Shown here in pieces: positions 52,970 through 62,333 of a DNA stretch of 64,000 bases. Every line of letters begins with the position of its first letter. Positions within the stretch are counted from its first letter, which is position 1. Source of the stretch: Cyanobacteria bacterium UBA2566 (GTDB lineage Bacteria > Cyanobacteriota > Cyanobacteriia > Cyanobacteriales > Desertifilaceae); assembly GCA_002340255.1 (NCBI GenBank), contig DDLS01000183.1:1-64000 (forward strand), read 5' to 3'. The position numbers were made by a program, and so were the translations under genes. The notes under the pieces are model-generated. The model had not been told where the DNA came from. It did not search any database and worked only from the letters and a program-made list of their open reading frames with translations.

Positions 52970-53686
52970 TTAACGCAGATGTTGGCCGGTTCCTCCATCG
53001 GCTGGATCGAGAAATGGTCTGAGATCGATGCCATTGGATAGGGTGCGCGGTTGAGGAGTTTCGGGTTGGGGGTTGGGAATACGGTTAAGTCCGGATAGAT
53101 CGCGGTTCGTAACTTGGCCCAGCAGATCTAACCAGTTGCTGGTGCTGCGTCCTTCAGTAAAGGTGGTGACGGGGAGGGTATTTTGGCCGCTATCGGCGAT
53201 CGCCAAATTCTCAAATACGCGATCGCGAATTAATCCTGGATCTCGTCCAGGAGGAACGGTGAGAACGATGCGACAGCGATTATCTGCACGGGTTGTGACA
53301 CAAACCGTATCATAACCATTCTCAAAACCCGTTTGCAATTCCAGCAATCCATCGGCGCGATAAAACTCCAGTCGTCTACTAATTTCTGTACATCGACGTT
53401 CCGGTGTCCATCCTCCTCCCAGTTCAATAGGAGTTGCCCAAGCATAGGATTGATTCGGTTGACTGGTGGGATGATACCTTACCGTTGGTTGCCCCTGCTC
53501 AATTTCGCAAGTGAACCGGGGTTGAGTCTCTACCGGAATTCCATCAGTCGGAACACGAGGGGATGGTTCAGAGGGAGCCGGTTGAGTATCGACAGGAAAA
53601 TCTCTCGGCCAGGTAGTTTGTGCCAGAGAGGGAGAGGCGAAGAGAACGACAGTAACACTTAGAAGTAAACTCAGATGAGGTTTCAT
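52970..53686 (-). CDS. COP23-domain exported protein
   Basis: 238 residues. Signal peptide at 1-22 (ending SLAQ). A Pro-rich stretch leads to the COP23 domain (about 58-175) with FTCEIEQGQPTVRYHP, ERRCTEISRRLEFY, VCVTTRADNRCRIVLTVPPG and conserved Cys residues. The name comes from a circadian oscillating protein of Crocosphaera-type cyanobacteria; molecular function is unknown. The C-terminal segment is Pro/Asn-rich. Membrane or periplasmic location expected. Confidence 0.87.
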   Translation of the reverse strand: MKPHLSLLLSVTVVLFASPSLAQTTWPRDFPVDTQPAPSEPSPRVPTDGIPVETQPRFTCEIEQGQPTVRYHPTSQPNQSYAWATPIELGGGWTPERRCTEISRRLEFYRADGLLELQTGFENGYDTVCVTTRADNRCRIVLTVPPGRDPGLIRDRVFENLAIADSGQNTLPVTTFTEGRSTSNWLDLLGQVTNRDLSGLNRIPNPQPETPQPRTLSNGIDLRPFLDPADGGTGQHLR

Positions 53687-53865
53687 GATTCGAGGTTTCT
53701 TTGAACAATGACTTCACTTAGTATGACGGGAGGAAAATCAGTTATATCCCTCATGAAGCTACTTAAATGCTTCATAACTCCTAACACCTGATAATAGATT
53801 TCTATAGAAGTCGCAATATTTATCAATCACAGAGAGGGTCGGTTGAGCAGTTCTTGGTGCAATCA

Positions 53866-53933
53866 TACTTCTGAGAAGGCTGAAAGCCTTGTTTCTTTAT
53901 TATACTCTTCCCAGAGTGATAGAAGAGGGATAA
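53866..53933. repeat. Truncated copy D of the CCTCTTCTGTCACT family
   Basis: The right end AGAGTGATAGAAGAGGGATAA matches copy B (57015-57135). The middle shares GAAAGCCTTGTTTCTTT-like sequence with the family, but the left end is missing. Confidence 0.45.
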
Positions 53934-54243
53934 GCGTTTTTTTAAAGATAGCCAGAAAGCTCATACTATTTCTCTTTAATCTTACCACTAATGATTTCTC
54001 TAGAGGTAGTTGTCTGAGTCGTTTCATTAAGCGTAGCATCATGGAGAAATGGTATCACTCGCGAGATTGAGTCTGTTGTTCACTTTGCCCCATTCCCACA
54101 CATAGAGGGCTTTGCGCTGTAACATCAGACCTAATTTTAAATTTTTAATTGAATCCGATGGGGACTCTCAGTGTGTAGTGGTATGGTTGACATCAGAGTT
54201 AAATCCTCTGGCTACCATGTACCATAACCCTATTGGCTCTTCC

Positions 54244-54278
54244 CTATTGCCTCTCCCCTATTCTCTAGCGCAAAGCGC
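54244..54278. repeat. Heptad-like repeat and palindrome before the chloride channel gene
   Basis: CCTATTG/CCTATTC-like units followed by AGCGCAAAGCGC at 54267-54278, eleven bases before the GTG start at 54290. Confidence 0.5.
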
Positions 54279-54289
54279 ATAATTGAACC

Positions 54290-56953
54290 GTGCGCCCTCT
54301 ATTGCTACCCAAACGACGGGTGATGATTGCCGAGGCTTGTCTGATTGGATTAGTCTCTGGTTGTAGCGCCGTCTTACTCAGAAATGGCATAGGAGCCTTG
54401 GGGGGGTGGCGGATCTGGCTCACCCAAATCTTCCCCGCTTGGTTTGTCTTACCCATCATAGGCATGACCTTTGCCTTTCTCTCCGGTTGTTTGATTGAAG
54501 CCTTTGCCACAGAAACCCAAGGGAGCGGTATTGCCCACGTCAAAGCTGTTCTCGAAGGAACCCCGCTTCCTCTGGGTTGGCGGACTGCTCTGGTTAAGCT
54601 TATTGCCGGATTGCTTTCTCTCTCTTCTGGACTCACCCTCGGTCGTCAAGGGCCAACTGTACAAATTGGAGCTGCTTTAGCTTCGGAAATTGCGAGAATT
54701 TTTCCCACCTCTCCTAACCATCGTCGGCAAATGGTCGCCGCTGGTGCCGCCGCAGGACTGGCGGCTGGCTTTAATGCCCCGATCGCTGGCATGTTATTTG
54801 TATTAGAAGAATTACTCCATGATGTTTCAGAATTAACTCTAGAAACAGCGATCGGAGCCTCCTTTATCGGTGCAGTCGTCTCTCGCATCTTTGGAAATGA
54901 CCTCAACCTCAATCGGGAAGTCAGTGCTTCGGTTGCCCATTTCTCTGCCCCAGAAATTCCGTCTTTCTTGATGCTAGGTATCCTAGCCGGAATTCTAGGT
55001 ACACTCTTCAACCAAAGTATTATTACCAGCCTGACTCTCAATCGGCGCTTACCCCTGACTCTACCTGCTCGCATGGCTTTGACTGGTTTAATTTCTGGCC
55101 TTTGTATTGCCTTATTGCCACAAACGTTTAATGACCATGCGGGTTTACGACAACTGTTGTTAGTCGGGGATCTTAAAGCTACTGAAGTCCTTCTTGCCTT
55201 TGTTGTTCATTTTTTACTCACCTGTTTAGCCTATGGTGCAGGGACACCTGGGGGACTCTTTGCCCCAACCCTAACATTAGGTGCAGCTCTTGGCTATTTG
55301 GTGGGTTACTCTCTGGGATTACCCCTCGGTATTTCTCCTGATACTTATGCCCTGGCGGGGATGGGAGCCTTTTTTAGTGCCGTGGGTAAAGTTCCCATGA
55401 CCAGTATTGTGATTGTTTTTGAAATCACGGCAGATTTTAATTTGGTCTTACCCCTGATGATTGTGTCGGTGGTGGCCTATTTTGTATCCAGTTTGCTAGA
55501 GAAAAACTCCCTATACCAACGTCTGTTGGTCTGGAATGGTATGGAAGCCCAAAGCCATCAACGAAAAACACCGGAAGGCTTTGATGAATTGATTGCCGAG
55601 GATCTGATGCAACACCGGGTGGAAACATTGAATCTCCATTTACCTTTAGATCAAGTGGTGCAAGCGTTTTCTCGCTCTCATCATCGGGGATTTCCTGTGG
55701 TGCATGGAGGTCAGTTAGTCGGTATTGTTACCCAGGAAGATCTAAAGAAATGCAACATGAATCAGAAGTCCGTATTGGGGGAAATTATGACCCCCGATCC
55801 GGTGAGTGTTCCCCCTTCTTGTCCCTTAAGTGAGGTGGTCTATTGCCTGAATCGTTATAAACTCAGTCGTCTTCCGGTGACTGAAGGACGCAGGTTAGTA
55901 GGAATTATTACCCGCAGTGATATTATCCGGGCGGAGTCAGATTTGCTCAGTGGTATCGGGCCAACCTTGGGGCCGGCTGGTGGGACTTCTTATGTAATTT
56001 ATAGAACACAGGGGCCGGCAACGGGTAAGGGCCGGATTTTGGTTCCAGTGGTCAATCAGCGCACGGCAGCTTTATTGTTGCAGATGGCAGGGGCGATCGC
56101 CGCAGAACAAGATTATGAGTTGGAATGTCTGCAAGTCGCTTTGGTTTCCCATCATACTCCGGTCGATCGAGCCCGGGTCAGCTTTGATGCATTTCAACGC
56201 TGGACGAACTATACGGAAAAGTTGGGTGAACAGTTAGGCATTAGTGTACATACTCAGGTGCGAGTCACCCATGATATTGGGAAAACGATTCTAGAGACGG
56301 TGAAGTATCGTCATGTAGATCTGTTGCTGATGGGATGGAAGGGAAAAACGACGACGGAGGGGCGCATTTTTGGGGATGTGGTGGATACCTTAATTCGTCA
56401 AGCCCCTTGTGAAGTAGTGTTGGTTAAGTGGGCTACCCGTGGACAACAGGCGAAGTGGCATTTTAATCGCTGGTTACTGCCGTTGGCAGGAGGGCCGAAT
56501 GCGATCGCCGGTGCTGAGTTGTTACCGGGTTTAATGCGCTTGCGATACATTCAGTTCAAATCTAAAGGCCACAATTGGGATCAGCCCTTTTTTCCCCCAG
56601 AAATCCAATTGTGTCAGGTCTGTTCTCCAGAACAGAAAGCCCAGGTTTCTGCGATGTTGGAAGAGGTGCAGCAGTTTTTGCACGGTCGCTTAAAATCAGT
56701 TTCTTTGGTGTCTGGAGACAGACACAAGGAAGAGTTAAGATTACCTAAATTGAGTCGAGTACAGCTCATCTCTGAACAGGTCAGCGAAGCCATTATTCAA
56801 CAAGTTCAAAAATCCCACATTGATGTCGTGATTATGGGAGCATCACGAGAAGGTTTACTCAAACAGGTAATTAAAGGCAACATTCCAGAGGCGATCGCCT
56901 CCGGATGCGATTGTACTGTGATTTTAGTGCGTCAAGCTATCTCCCTAACTTGA
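54290..56953 (+). CDS. ClC chloride channel/antiporter with CBS and USP domains
   Basis: 887 residues. Residues about 5-415 form the ClC membrane domain: GSGIAHVK, GLTLGRQGPTVQIGA and GAGTPGGLFAPTLTLGAALGY, the three anion-coordinating signatures. Two CBS domains follow (about 440-550: DLMQHRVETLNLHLPLDQV, IMTPDPVSVPPSCPLSEV). Two universal-stress-like modules then follow (about 570-720 and 725-885, ending VVIMGASREGLLKQVIKGNIPEAIASGCDCTVILVR). The gating glutamate position (GRQGP) has Gln where exchangers have Glu, so it may be channel-like. GTG start behind a palindromic repeat. Confidence 0.92.
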   Translation: MRPLLLPKRRVMIAEACLIGLVSGCSAVLLRNGIGALGGWRIWLTQIFPAWFVLPIIGMTFAFLSGCLIEAFATETQGSGIAHVKAVLEGTPLPLGWRTALVKLIAGLLSLSSGLTLGRQGPTVQIGAALASEIARIFPTSPNHRRQMVAAGAAAGLAAGFNAPIAGMLFVLEELLHDVSELTLETAIGASFIGAVVSRIFGNDLNLNREVSASVAHFSAPEIPSFLMLGILAGILGTLFNQSIITSLTLNRRLPLTLPARMALTGLISGLCIALLPQTFNDHAGLRQLLLVGDLKATEVLLAFVVHFLLTCLAYGAGTPGGLFAPTLTLGAALGYLVGYSLGLPLGISPDTYALAGMGAFFSAVGKVPMTSIVIVFEITADFNLVLPLMIVSVVAYFVSSLLEKNSLYQRLLVWNGMEAQSHQRKTPEGFDELIAEDLMQHRVETLNLHLPLDQVVQAFSRSHHRGFPVVHGGQLVGIVTQEDLKKCNMNQKSVLGEIMTPDPVSVPPSCPLSEVVYCLNRYKLSRLPVTEGRRLVGIITRSDIIRAESDLLSGIGPTLGPAGGTSYVIYRTQGPATGKGRILVPVVNQRTAALLLQMAGAIAAEQDYELECLQVALVSHHTPVDRARVSFDAFQRWTNYTEKLGEQLGISVHTQVRVTHDIGKTILETVKYRHVDLLLMGWKGKTTTEGRIFGDVVDTLIRQAPCEVVLVKWATRGQQAKWHFNRWLLPLAGGPNAIAGAELLPGLMRLRYIQFKSKGHNWDQPFFPPEIQLCQVCSPEQKAQVSAMLEEVQQFLHGRLKSVSLVSGDRHKEELRLPKLSRVQLISEQVSEAIIQQVQKSHIDVVIMGASREGLLKQVIKGNIPEAIASGCDCTVILVRQAISLT

Positions 56954-57014
56954 ATTTCAGCAGTTTTCCTTTGCTATGCAGTAGAGCGCCAGAATATAGC
57001 AAGAGAAGAGAGAG

Positions 57015-57135
57015 TTATCCCTCTTCTGTCACTTTCGGAAAAAGGGGAGTGAAACCCTGATTCTTTCGTTGGCGATCGCGAGCTATCACTCTGGGAAATT
57101 CGTCAGAATTTCCCAGAGTGATAGAAGAGGGCTAA
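57015..57135. repeat. Non-autonomous element, CCTCTTCTGTCACT family, copy B
   Basis: 121 bases. The left end is TTATCCCTCTTCTGTCACT and the right end AGTGATAGAAGAGGGCTAA, imperfect inverted repeats of each other. A perfect 17-bp stem (57084-57100 with 57107-57123) lies at the right end. Shares the core CTGATTCTTTCGTT and a GCGATCGCG with copy A. The short frame reading through it at 57069-57269 is not a gene. Confidence 0.7.
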
Positions 57136-57136
57136 A

Positions 57137-57289
57137 CAGTCTATGCAAGGAGATCAACACCAGAGATGTTATTGCCATTCAACTCATTGAAGAACGGTTC
57201 AAATGTGCCGGAGGTTTGAATTCCAAAGCTATTCGGATTAAACCCAAATACATCCTCGTTCGTACCTGATGCACCCGATACATGGAAGT
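57137..57289 (-). pseudogene. C-terminal gene remnant beside the IS element
   Basis: On the minus strand a frame reads HVSGASGTNEDVFGFNPNSFG, continues with TSGTFEPFFNELNGNNISGVD and stops near 57138. The pattern resembles C-terminal repeats of exported calcium-binding-type proteins of cyanobacteria. Its upstream part is cut off at the IS element; across the IS the frame soon meets stops. Weak evidence for a decayed gene. Confidence 0.35.
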
Positions 57290-57317
57290 TATAGTCAATT
57301 CGGTTAACAGTGAGACA

Positions 57318-57860
57318 CTAAAAAGTACAGTAATTACAAATTATTTTATCTAAAGATGTTCCTTCCAGGGCATACATTCTCGCTCTCTTTAGGGAACTAA
57401 AATCATGCTCAATATCATTTAGGTCTGGAGAGTATTTCGGCAAAAATAAAACTTGATGACCCTCTGACTCTACTAATTTCTTTATTGCCCTTTTCCGGTG
57501 AATTGGTGCATTGTCCATGATTAATACTGATGCCATTACTAATGAGGGCAATAAGTATAGTTTTAGCCATCCTTCAAATCCTTCCGCATTCAGGCTTCCT
57601 CTGAACAACATTGGCGCTATTAAATCCCTTTTTCCTTTTCTTCTTCCGGCTACTAGATTTTCTCGCATTACCCGTTTTCCCTGTTGGTCTCCATACAGTT
57701 TCTTTCCTCTGTTTGACCATCCATAACGGCAACTCTCTATTTCGTTAAACCCTGACTCATCAATAAACACAAGGCTTTCTTTTTCCTTCACTTTTATCAC
57801 TTCTTCCACCTTTATCTGGTATTCTTTTCTTTCTTTTTCATCTCTTTCTCTATACCTCAT
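57318..57860 (-). CDS. IS630-type transposase, catalytic part (OrfB)
   Basis: 180 residues with the DDE core: FIDESGFNEIESCRYGWSNRGKK (first Asp), VLIMDNAPIHR (second Asp) and LFLPKYSPDLNDIEHDFSSLKR (final acidic residue, Asp/Glu in LNDIE). It overlaps OrfA by four bases in the -1 frame. The A8 run just before the OrfA stop should allow a -1 ribosomal frameshift that yields the fused transposase. Confidence 0.87.
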   Translation of the reverse strand: MRYRERDEKERKEYQIKVEEVIKVKEKESLVFIDESGFNEIESCRYGWSNRGKKLYGDQQGKRVMRENLVAGRRKGKRDLIAPMLFRGSLNAEGFEGWLKLYLLPSLVMASVLIMDNAPIHRKRAIKKLVESEGHQVLFLPKYSPDLNDIEHDFSSLKRARMYALEGTSLDKIICNYCTF

Positions 57861-58180
57861 CTCTTTTTTTTTCGGGTTATTTTCATTTTCCTCAATGCCT
57901 CACACATTGAGCTGGGATATACTCCAAATTTTTTCGCTCTTTCTACTAAAAGAGTCTCCGGATTTTCTGCCACATCTTTTTCCACTTCCGACCCATTTAG
58001 TTTGCGATTTCTCCGTTTGACTTTTGTCCCTTCCAGATTCGGACGAGCTAACCATCTGTATATTGTCGCCCTTCCGATCCCAAATATTTCCGAGGCCTTC
58101 TTAATTTTACCTCCCTCTTCTATGTATTGTATAACTTTTTGACGAAAATCTAGGCTGTACTGCATTGTGTTAACCTTCAC
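57857..58180 (-). CDS. IS630-type transposase, DNA-binding part (OrfA)
   Basis: 107 residues with a helix-turn-helix (SLDFRQKVIQYIEEGGKIKKASEIFGIGRATIYRWLARP). The basic C-terminus reads ITRKKKR, encoded by the A8 slip site. It is probably functional as the first part of a frameshifted fusion with OrfB. The start may also be the ATG five codons in (MQYSLDF). Confidence 0.87.
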   Translation of the reverse strand: MKVNTMQYSLDFRQKVIQYIEEGGKIKKASEIFGIGRATIYRWLARPNLEGTKVKRRNRKLNGSEVEKDVAENPETLLVERAKKFGVYPSSMCEALRKMKITRKKKR

Positions 58181-58441
58181 TTACTCTCTTCAGTTTATCT
58201 CATTTATGTATCACTGTTAACCGAATCGACTATACCACAAAATCAATCAGACCCCCATGCAATACAGTAACTCGATTCGAGAGCAATTACGACCCCATCA
58301 TCGATCAGAGTCCCTATTATAGTTACCCAACAGCGATTCCTTATTCTTAGTCAATATTCGGGATTGTATAAGATCGCAAAGATACTTCTTCAGACCTTTC
58401 ACAAGAAGGATTACACTAGATCCAGAAATGGGGATCTTGCT

Positions 58442-60607
58442 ATGTCAAACAACAAGCCAACGGTGGAAAACCGCCATTGGACGGAAATTGCTGAATCTGT
58501 GTCTATTGTCGCCTCGGTGGTGGGAGCTGGGTTTGCTATGCTTCTGGAAAAGGTGGTTTTTGTCGCCACCCCGATGTCTTTGTCTCTGTTTCTGAATTTA
58601 ATTAACCGTCAACGTCTGGCTACACAGTATCAGCAGGATCGACAAACGGATCTGCCGCAACTGCAAGCTACCCTTTCTGAAGAGATTGAATCCTTACGCG
58701 CAGTGGTGCTTTCCCTAGGGAGTGAAATCAACCCTCGACAGTGGGAACAAGGGCTGAGTAGAGTTGAAACTAACTTAATGAACCGTTTATCGGTTTTAGA
58801 AACCCTAGATTTTAAGAGTATGGAAGAAGAGTTAGCCCAACTTCGCAATCAATCTAATTATGTTCTCGAATCCTTAGCCCAGATTCTACAACGGATCGAT
58901 CGCCTCCCCACGGAAGAGAGACTACAATCTTTAGAATCCCAGTTAACCGAAATCTCTAGTGAAGTCAAAACCTTTAAGCAAGACGTAGACAGCGATCTAG
59001 CCGAACTGCGTGGGCAATATAGCAGACTCCAAGAGCATCTGGATCAAAGTTTTAGTGAATTTCAGGACAGTCTCAGCACCTGGAAAGAAGCCTTACAAGC
59101 ACAAATCGATCGCCTGGATCTGAGCCAATTAAACACTGCATCCAGCCAACTGCAAAGCCTAGAAACTACCTTAGAACGGCTCGGTTGCCAATCAACGGAG
59201 TTACTCAACTCCATTGTTCACGTCAACGAACAGTTACAATCTTTACCCATTCCCCAAACTCCTGGCGATATTCTTCCCCAATTAAACCAACTGCAAACCC
59301 AACTCGATCGAGTTGCAGCCGAAATTGGGCGCTTACCGAGCCAAACCCCAGCCCCAGAAACCAATAGCGAAACTGCCCTTTCCCAACTGCAAAGCCAAAT
59401 CAAGCAACAAACAGAGCTACTGCTCCAAGTGCAAAGCCGTTTAGAGCGATCGCCCGAACCCCCGACAACCGAGACAGAAACCCCAGTTTCTGAAGTCAAA
59501 AGCTTTACCGAACGTGCCGAAAAATGGGTCAGTCGGATTAAACAAGGATTTGATGACTTTCAATCTCAGATGGACTTTGAACCCGATCTGAGCCGCGATG
59601 ATGAATGGGGAGAGGACGACGAGTGGGAAACCCCTGCACCGGTTCAACCGGCAACCCCTCAAGCTCCATCTCCAGTCGTTTCTCCCCCAGAGTCCGTTAA
59701 AAGCAAAACAGGTTGGCAATGCGTGAAAACCCTCACTCAATCGAGCGCTGTCACCTGTTTAGCCCTCAGTTCCGATGGCAGTCGCTTAGTGAGTGGCGGC
59801 TATCAGGAAATGAATGGGGTGGATTTAAGCACTTACGAAGTCACCCGATTATCCTTAGATACCGAAGATTTATCCGTGAGTTCCGTTGCCCTCAGTCGAG
59901 ATGGGAAAACTCTAGCCGCAGCAACCGGAGAAATTGAAATTTGGAACTTAACGACGGGGAAACTGCTGCAACAACTTGAATGTGAAGATTGGACAACGGT
60001 GGTTGCGATCGGTGCAGATGGTCAAACCCTGGTCAGTGCAGGTTCGGAACCCTTAGAGGAGAAGAGTTCCCTCCGATTTTGGGATTTTGCTCACGGAGAT
60101 CTGATTCGCACCAATTATTACGTCGATTATGAGATTGATTCGTTAGGGTTTAGCAGAGAGGGGGATGTTTTGGCGATCGCCGGCCGCAACGATCATCGCG
60201 GTTTAATCCAAGTTTGGCAAGTGGGAGCCGATACTCCCCAAATGACTCTCGAAGTGACCATGGCTCTCTATAGTGTAGCCCTGACACCAGATGCCCAAAT
60301 GTTAGCCGGCGGATGTGGCGATCGCACCATTAAACTGTGGAATTGTAGTACGAGGGGGTTAGTGCGAACCTTTTCTGGCCATCAAGGTATTGTCTATGCA
60401 GTCGGTCTCAACCCAGATGGACAAGTGCTAGTCAGTGGCAGTCATGACCAGACGATTAAGCTCTGGGAACTAGAGACCGGTGAAGAAATCGATACCCTAG
60501 TGGGACATCAAGGCCCGGTAACCGCTGTTGCCTTCAGTCCAGATGGGAAAACTTTAATCAGTGGCTCCCAAGACATGAGTGTTAAAATCTGGCAACAAAC
60601 CGGTTAA
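58442..60607 (+). CDS. WD40-repeat protein with N-terminal membrane segment and coiled coils
   Basis: 721 residues from ATG 58442 (GGGGA upstream); an earlier ATG at 58364 would add 26 unlikely residues. Hydrophobic segments about 15-60 (SIVASVVGAGFAMLL, VVFVATPMSLSLFLNLI) are followed by long predicted coiled coils (about 65-340) and an acidic linker. A C-terminal WD40 propeller (about 430-720) has repeats such as HQGIVYAVGLNPDGQVLVSGSHDQTIKLWELETG. Probably a membrane-bound scaffold. Partner unknown. Confidence 0.85.
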   Translation: MSNNKPTVENRHWTEIAESVSIVASVVGAGFAMLLEKVVFVATPMSLSLFLNLINRQRLATQYQQDRQTDLPQLQATLSEEIESLRAVVLSLGSEINPRQWEQGLSRVETNLMNRLSVLETLDFKSMEEELAQLRNQSNYVLESLAQILQRIDRLPTEERLQSLESQLTEISSEVKTFKQDVDSDLAELRGQYSRLQEHLDQSFSEFQDSLSTWKEALQAQIDRLDLSQLNTASSQLQSLETTLERLGCQSTELLNSIVHVNEQLQSLPIPQTPGDILPQLNQLQTQLDRVAAEIGRLPSQTPAPETNSETALSQLQSQIKQQTELLLQVQSRLERSPEPPTTETETPVSEVKSFTERAEKWVSRIKQGFDDFQSQMDFEPDLSRDDEWGEDDEWETPAPVQPATPQAPSPVVSPPESVKSKTGWQCVKTLTQSSAVTCLALSSDGSRLVSGGYQEMNGVDLSTYEVTRLSLDTEDLSVSSVALSRDGKTLAAATGEIEIWNLTTGKLLQQLECEDWTTVVAIGADGQTLVSAGSEPLEEKSSLRFWDFAHGDLIRTNYYVDYEIDSLGFSREGDVLAIAGRNDHRGLIQVWQVGADTPQMTLEVTMALYSVALTPDAQMLAGGCGDRTIKLWNCSTRGLVRTFSGHQGIVYAVGLNPDGQVLVSGSHDQTIKLWELETGEEIDTLVGHQGPVTAVAFSPDGKTLISGSQDMSVKIWQQTG

Positions 60608-60683
60608 CGGCAACCGGGATGGCATTTGAGGCGTGTCGTCTCTTCTGCCATCGGGCCGTTTTAATCCAAATCATGAATCCCAG

Positions 60684-61331
60684 TTAAGCATTGGAGCTTA
60701 CAGGCGCATTCGCTTGAGCGGTAGAACCATTGCGACCATGAGTATGACCATTGCCATTGCGGGGCATGAGCACTCCATATCCGCCATGGTTGCGCTCATA
60801 AATCACATTGATTTCTCCCGTTTGTGCATTTCTGAACATAAAGAAATCATGGCCCACGAGTTGCAACTGTTCAAGAGCTTCTTCCACACTCATCGGAGGC
60901 ATGGCAAAATACTTGGTTCTGACTACATCTGCGGGCAGTTCCGGAGTACGATTAGCCAGTAAATCGCTAATCCCTTCCGTTTCTTCCAGAATTTCAGGGG
61001 GTTCAATCTCTGCCTTAGTTTTGTGTTTGTTGTTGTGACGCTTCTCCTTATACTTACGCAGCCGTCGAGCAATCTTATCTGCCACTAAATCAATGCTGGC
61101 GTAGAGGTCTTCACTGCTCTCCTCCGACCGAATGACCGTTCCATTGGCATAAATGGTCACTTCAGCCGTCTGCTTGGGGTTTATCCGGGGATTACGAGCT
61201 ACTGAAAGATTGACATCAATCTCTGTTGTCAGATTCTCAAAATGACTGACAGCCTTTTCGACTTTTTGATGAACATATTCACGAATTGCATCTGTTATTT
61301 CAATGTTTTTTCCCTGGATAACAAGCTTCAT
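60684..61331 (-). CDS. hpf: Long-form ribosome hibernation promoting factor (LrtA)
   Basis: 215 residues. The N-terminal HPF domain (MKLVIQGKNIEITDAIREYVHQKVEKAVSHFENLTTEIDVNLSV) is joined by a variable linker to the C-terminal dimerisation domain (IVRTKYFAMPPMSVEEALEQLQLVGHDFFMFRNAQTGEINVIYERNHGGYGVLMP). A Gly/Asn-rich tail follows. It pairs 70S ribosomes into 100S dimers. In cyanobacteria the gene is known as lrtA, a light-repressed transcript with a regulatory leader. Here the gap upstream has AGCCT/AGGCT inverted sequence near 61365-61390. Confidence 0.94.
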   Translation of the reverse strand: MKLVIQGKNIEITDAIREYVHQKVEKAVSHFENLTTEIDVNLSVARNPRINPKQTAEVTIYANGTVIRSEESSEDLYASIDLVADKIARRLRKYKEKRHNNKHKTKAEIEPPEILEETEGISDLLANRTPELPADVVRTKYFAMPPMSVEEALEQLQLVGHDFFMFRNAQTGEINVIYERNHGGYGVLMPRNGNGHTHGRNGSTAQANAPVSSNA

Positions 61332-61596
61332 ATAAGCTTCCTCCCATTAAACGAATTTTCTTAGGCTAGCCTTACTCTTAGTGTGAGGCTAAGAGAGACT
61401 TCCTATTGGAGTTATACGTTTACACTAGCATTTTGTATTCTGCTGAACACAACCATTAAAAATCTGTTGCATCCCTTGACAATTCTTGATGTTTTAACCG
61501 GATATTTTTCTAAACTTATGTTAAAATTAACCCAATTTTTGAGATGAGTAGTGCGAAGGAAGAGGCGATCAGCACTCTAGCAATAGGCAATAGATT

Positions 61597-62259
61597 ATGG
61601 GATTAGAGGCGATCGCAGCTCGCTACTGTCAGGTTTGGCAACTGGGATTGCTGCCCTATGAAAAGGCATGGCAATGGCAGCAAGAACGGGTAGCCGAACG
61701 GCGAGAGAATCCTAACTTAGATGATGTCTTACTATTGCTCGAACATCCTCCCGTCTATACTCTGGGACGAGGAGCTACCCTAGACTTTCTCAAATTCGAT
61801 CCGGATCGCCCCCCAGCAGAACTCCATCGCGTCGAACGGGGAGGCGAGGTCACCTATCACTGTCCCGGTCAATTGGTGGGCTATCCAATTTTGAATTTAA
61901 CCTACTATCAACGGGATCTCCATTGGTATTTGCGGCAACTAGAAACGGTTTTAATTGAGACGCTTCGGGTTTATGGCTTAAGAGCCGATCGCATTCCGGG
62001 TTTAACTGGGGTTTGGCTCAATGGGTATAAAGTGGGGGCGATCGGCATTAAAGTCAGTCGTTGGATTACCATGCATGGCTTTTCCCTCAACGTCAATCCC
62101 GATCTCGAAGGATTTGAGGCGATCGTTCCTTGTGGAATTGGCGATCGCCCCGTCGGTACTCTAGCGCAATTCGCTCCCCACATTTCCCTCTCTGACATCC
62201 GCCAAACCCTCCCAGAGATCTTTGCTCAAGTCTTTGAGGTATCCCTGGTGATGAGATAG
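61597..62259 (+). CDS. lipB: Octanoyltransferase (lipoate biosynthesis)
   Basis: Transfers octanoyl from acyl carrier protein to the lipoyl domains of E2 subunits and GcvH. 220 residues. PPVYTLGRGATLDFL, RGGEVTYHCPGQLVGYPI, the lysine in VGAIGIKVSRWITMHGFSLNV and the catalytic Cys in IVPCGIGDRPVGTL are all conserved. ATG at 61597, downstream of a short AT-rich gap with hpf divergent. Confidence 0.95.
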   Translation: MGLEAIAARYCQVWQLGLLPYEKAWQWQQERVAERRENPNLDDVLLLLEHPPVYTLGRGATLDFLKFDPDRPPAELHRVERGGEVTYHCPGQLVGYPILNLTYYQRDLHWYLRQLETVLIETLRVYGLRADRIPGLTGVWLNGYKVGAIGIKVSRWITMHGFSLNVNPDLEGFEAIVPCGIGDRPVGTLAQFAPHISLSDIRQTLPEIFAQVFEVSLVMR

Positions 62260-62261
62260 GG

Positions 62262-62333
62262 GGATAGGGAGACGCGGAGGCACGGAGACGCGGAGAAATT
62301 ACTTCTTGCCTTTTGCCTATTCCCTATTCCCTA
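62262..62333. repeat. Mixed tandem repeats between lipB and ssb
   Basis: GACGCGGAG occurs twice (62271-62279 and 62287-62295) within a GGAGACGCGGAGGCACGGAG-type run. Two CCTATTC heptads (62316-62333) precede the ssb stop. Confidence 0.6.

Larger units (their letters stand above)
53687..54289. other. Divergent gap of about 600 bases with repeat debris
   Basis: It contains a truncated copy of the CCTCTTCTGTCACT repeat family (about 53866-53933), a worn palindromic repeat near 54106, and heptads plus a palindrome at 54244-54278. No plausible ORF: the frame at 53843-54070 runs through the repeat. Confidence 0.45.
57292..58232 (-). mobile_element. IS630-type insertion sequence
   Basis: About 941 bases flanked by TA on both sides (57290-57291 and 58233-58234). 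The terminal inverted repeats begin TAGTC(A/G)ATTCGG and continue TTAACAGTGA, with one mismatch over about 22 bases. It carries two overlapping leftward frames for a DDE transposase. TA targeting and this coding arrangement are IS630/Tc1-mariner features. Inserted between repeat copy B and the WD40 gene. Confidence 0.88.

Noticed and set aside
53843..54070. Plus-strand ORF of 75 codons
   Set aside because: It runs through the truncated repeat copy at 53866-53933 and has no ribosome binding site or coherent protein sequence.
57069..57269. Plus-strand ORF of 66 codons
   Set aside because: It begins inside the repeat element at 57015-57135, and the better-looking protein sequence is on the opposite strand.
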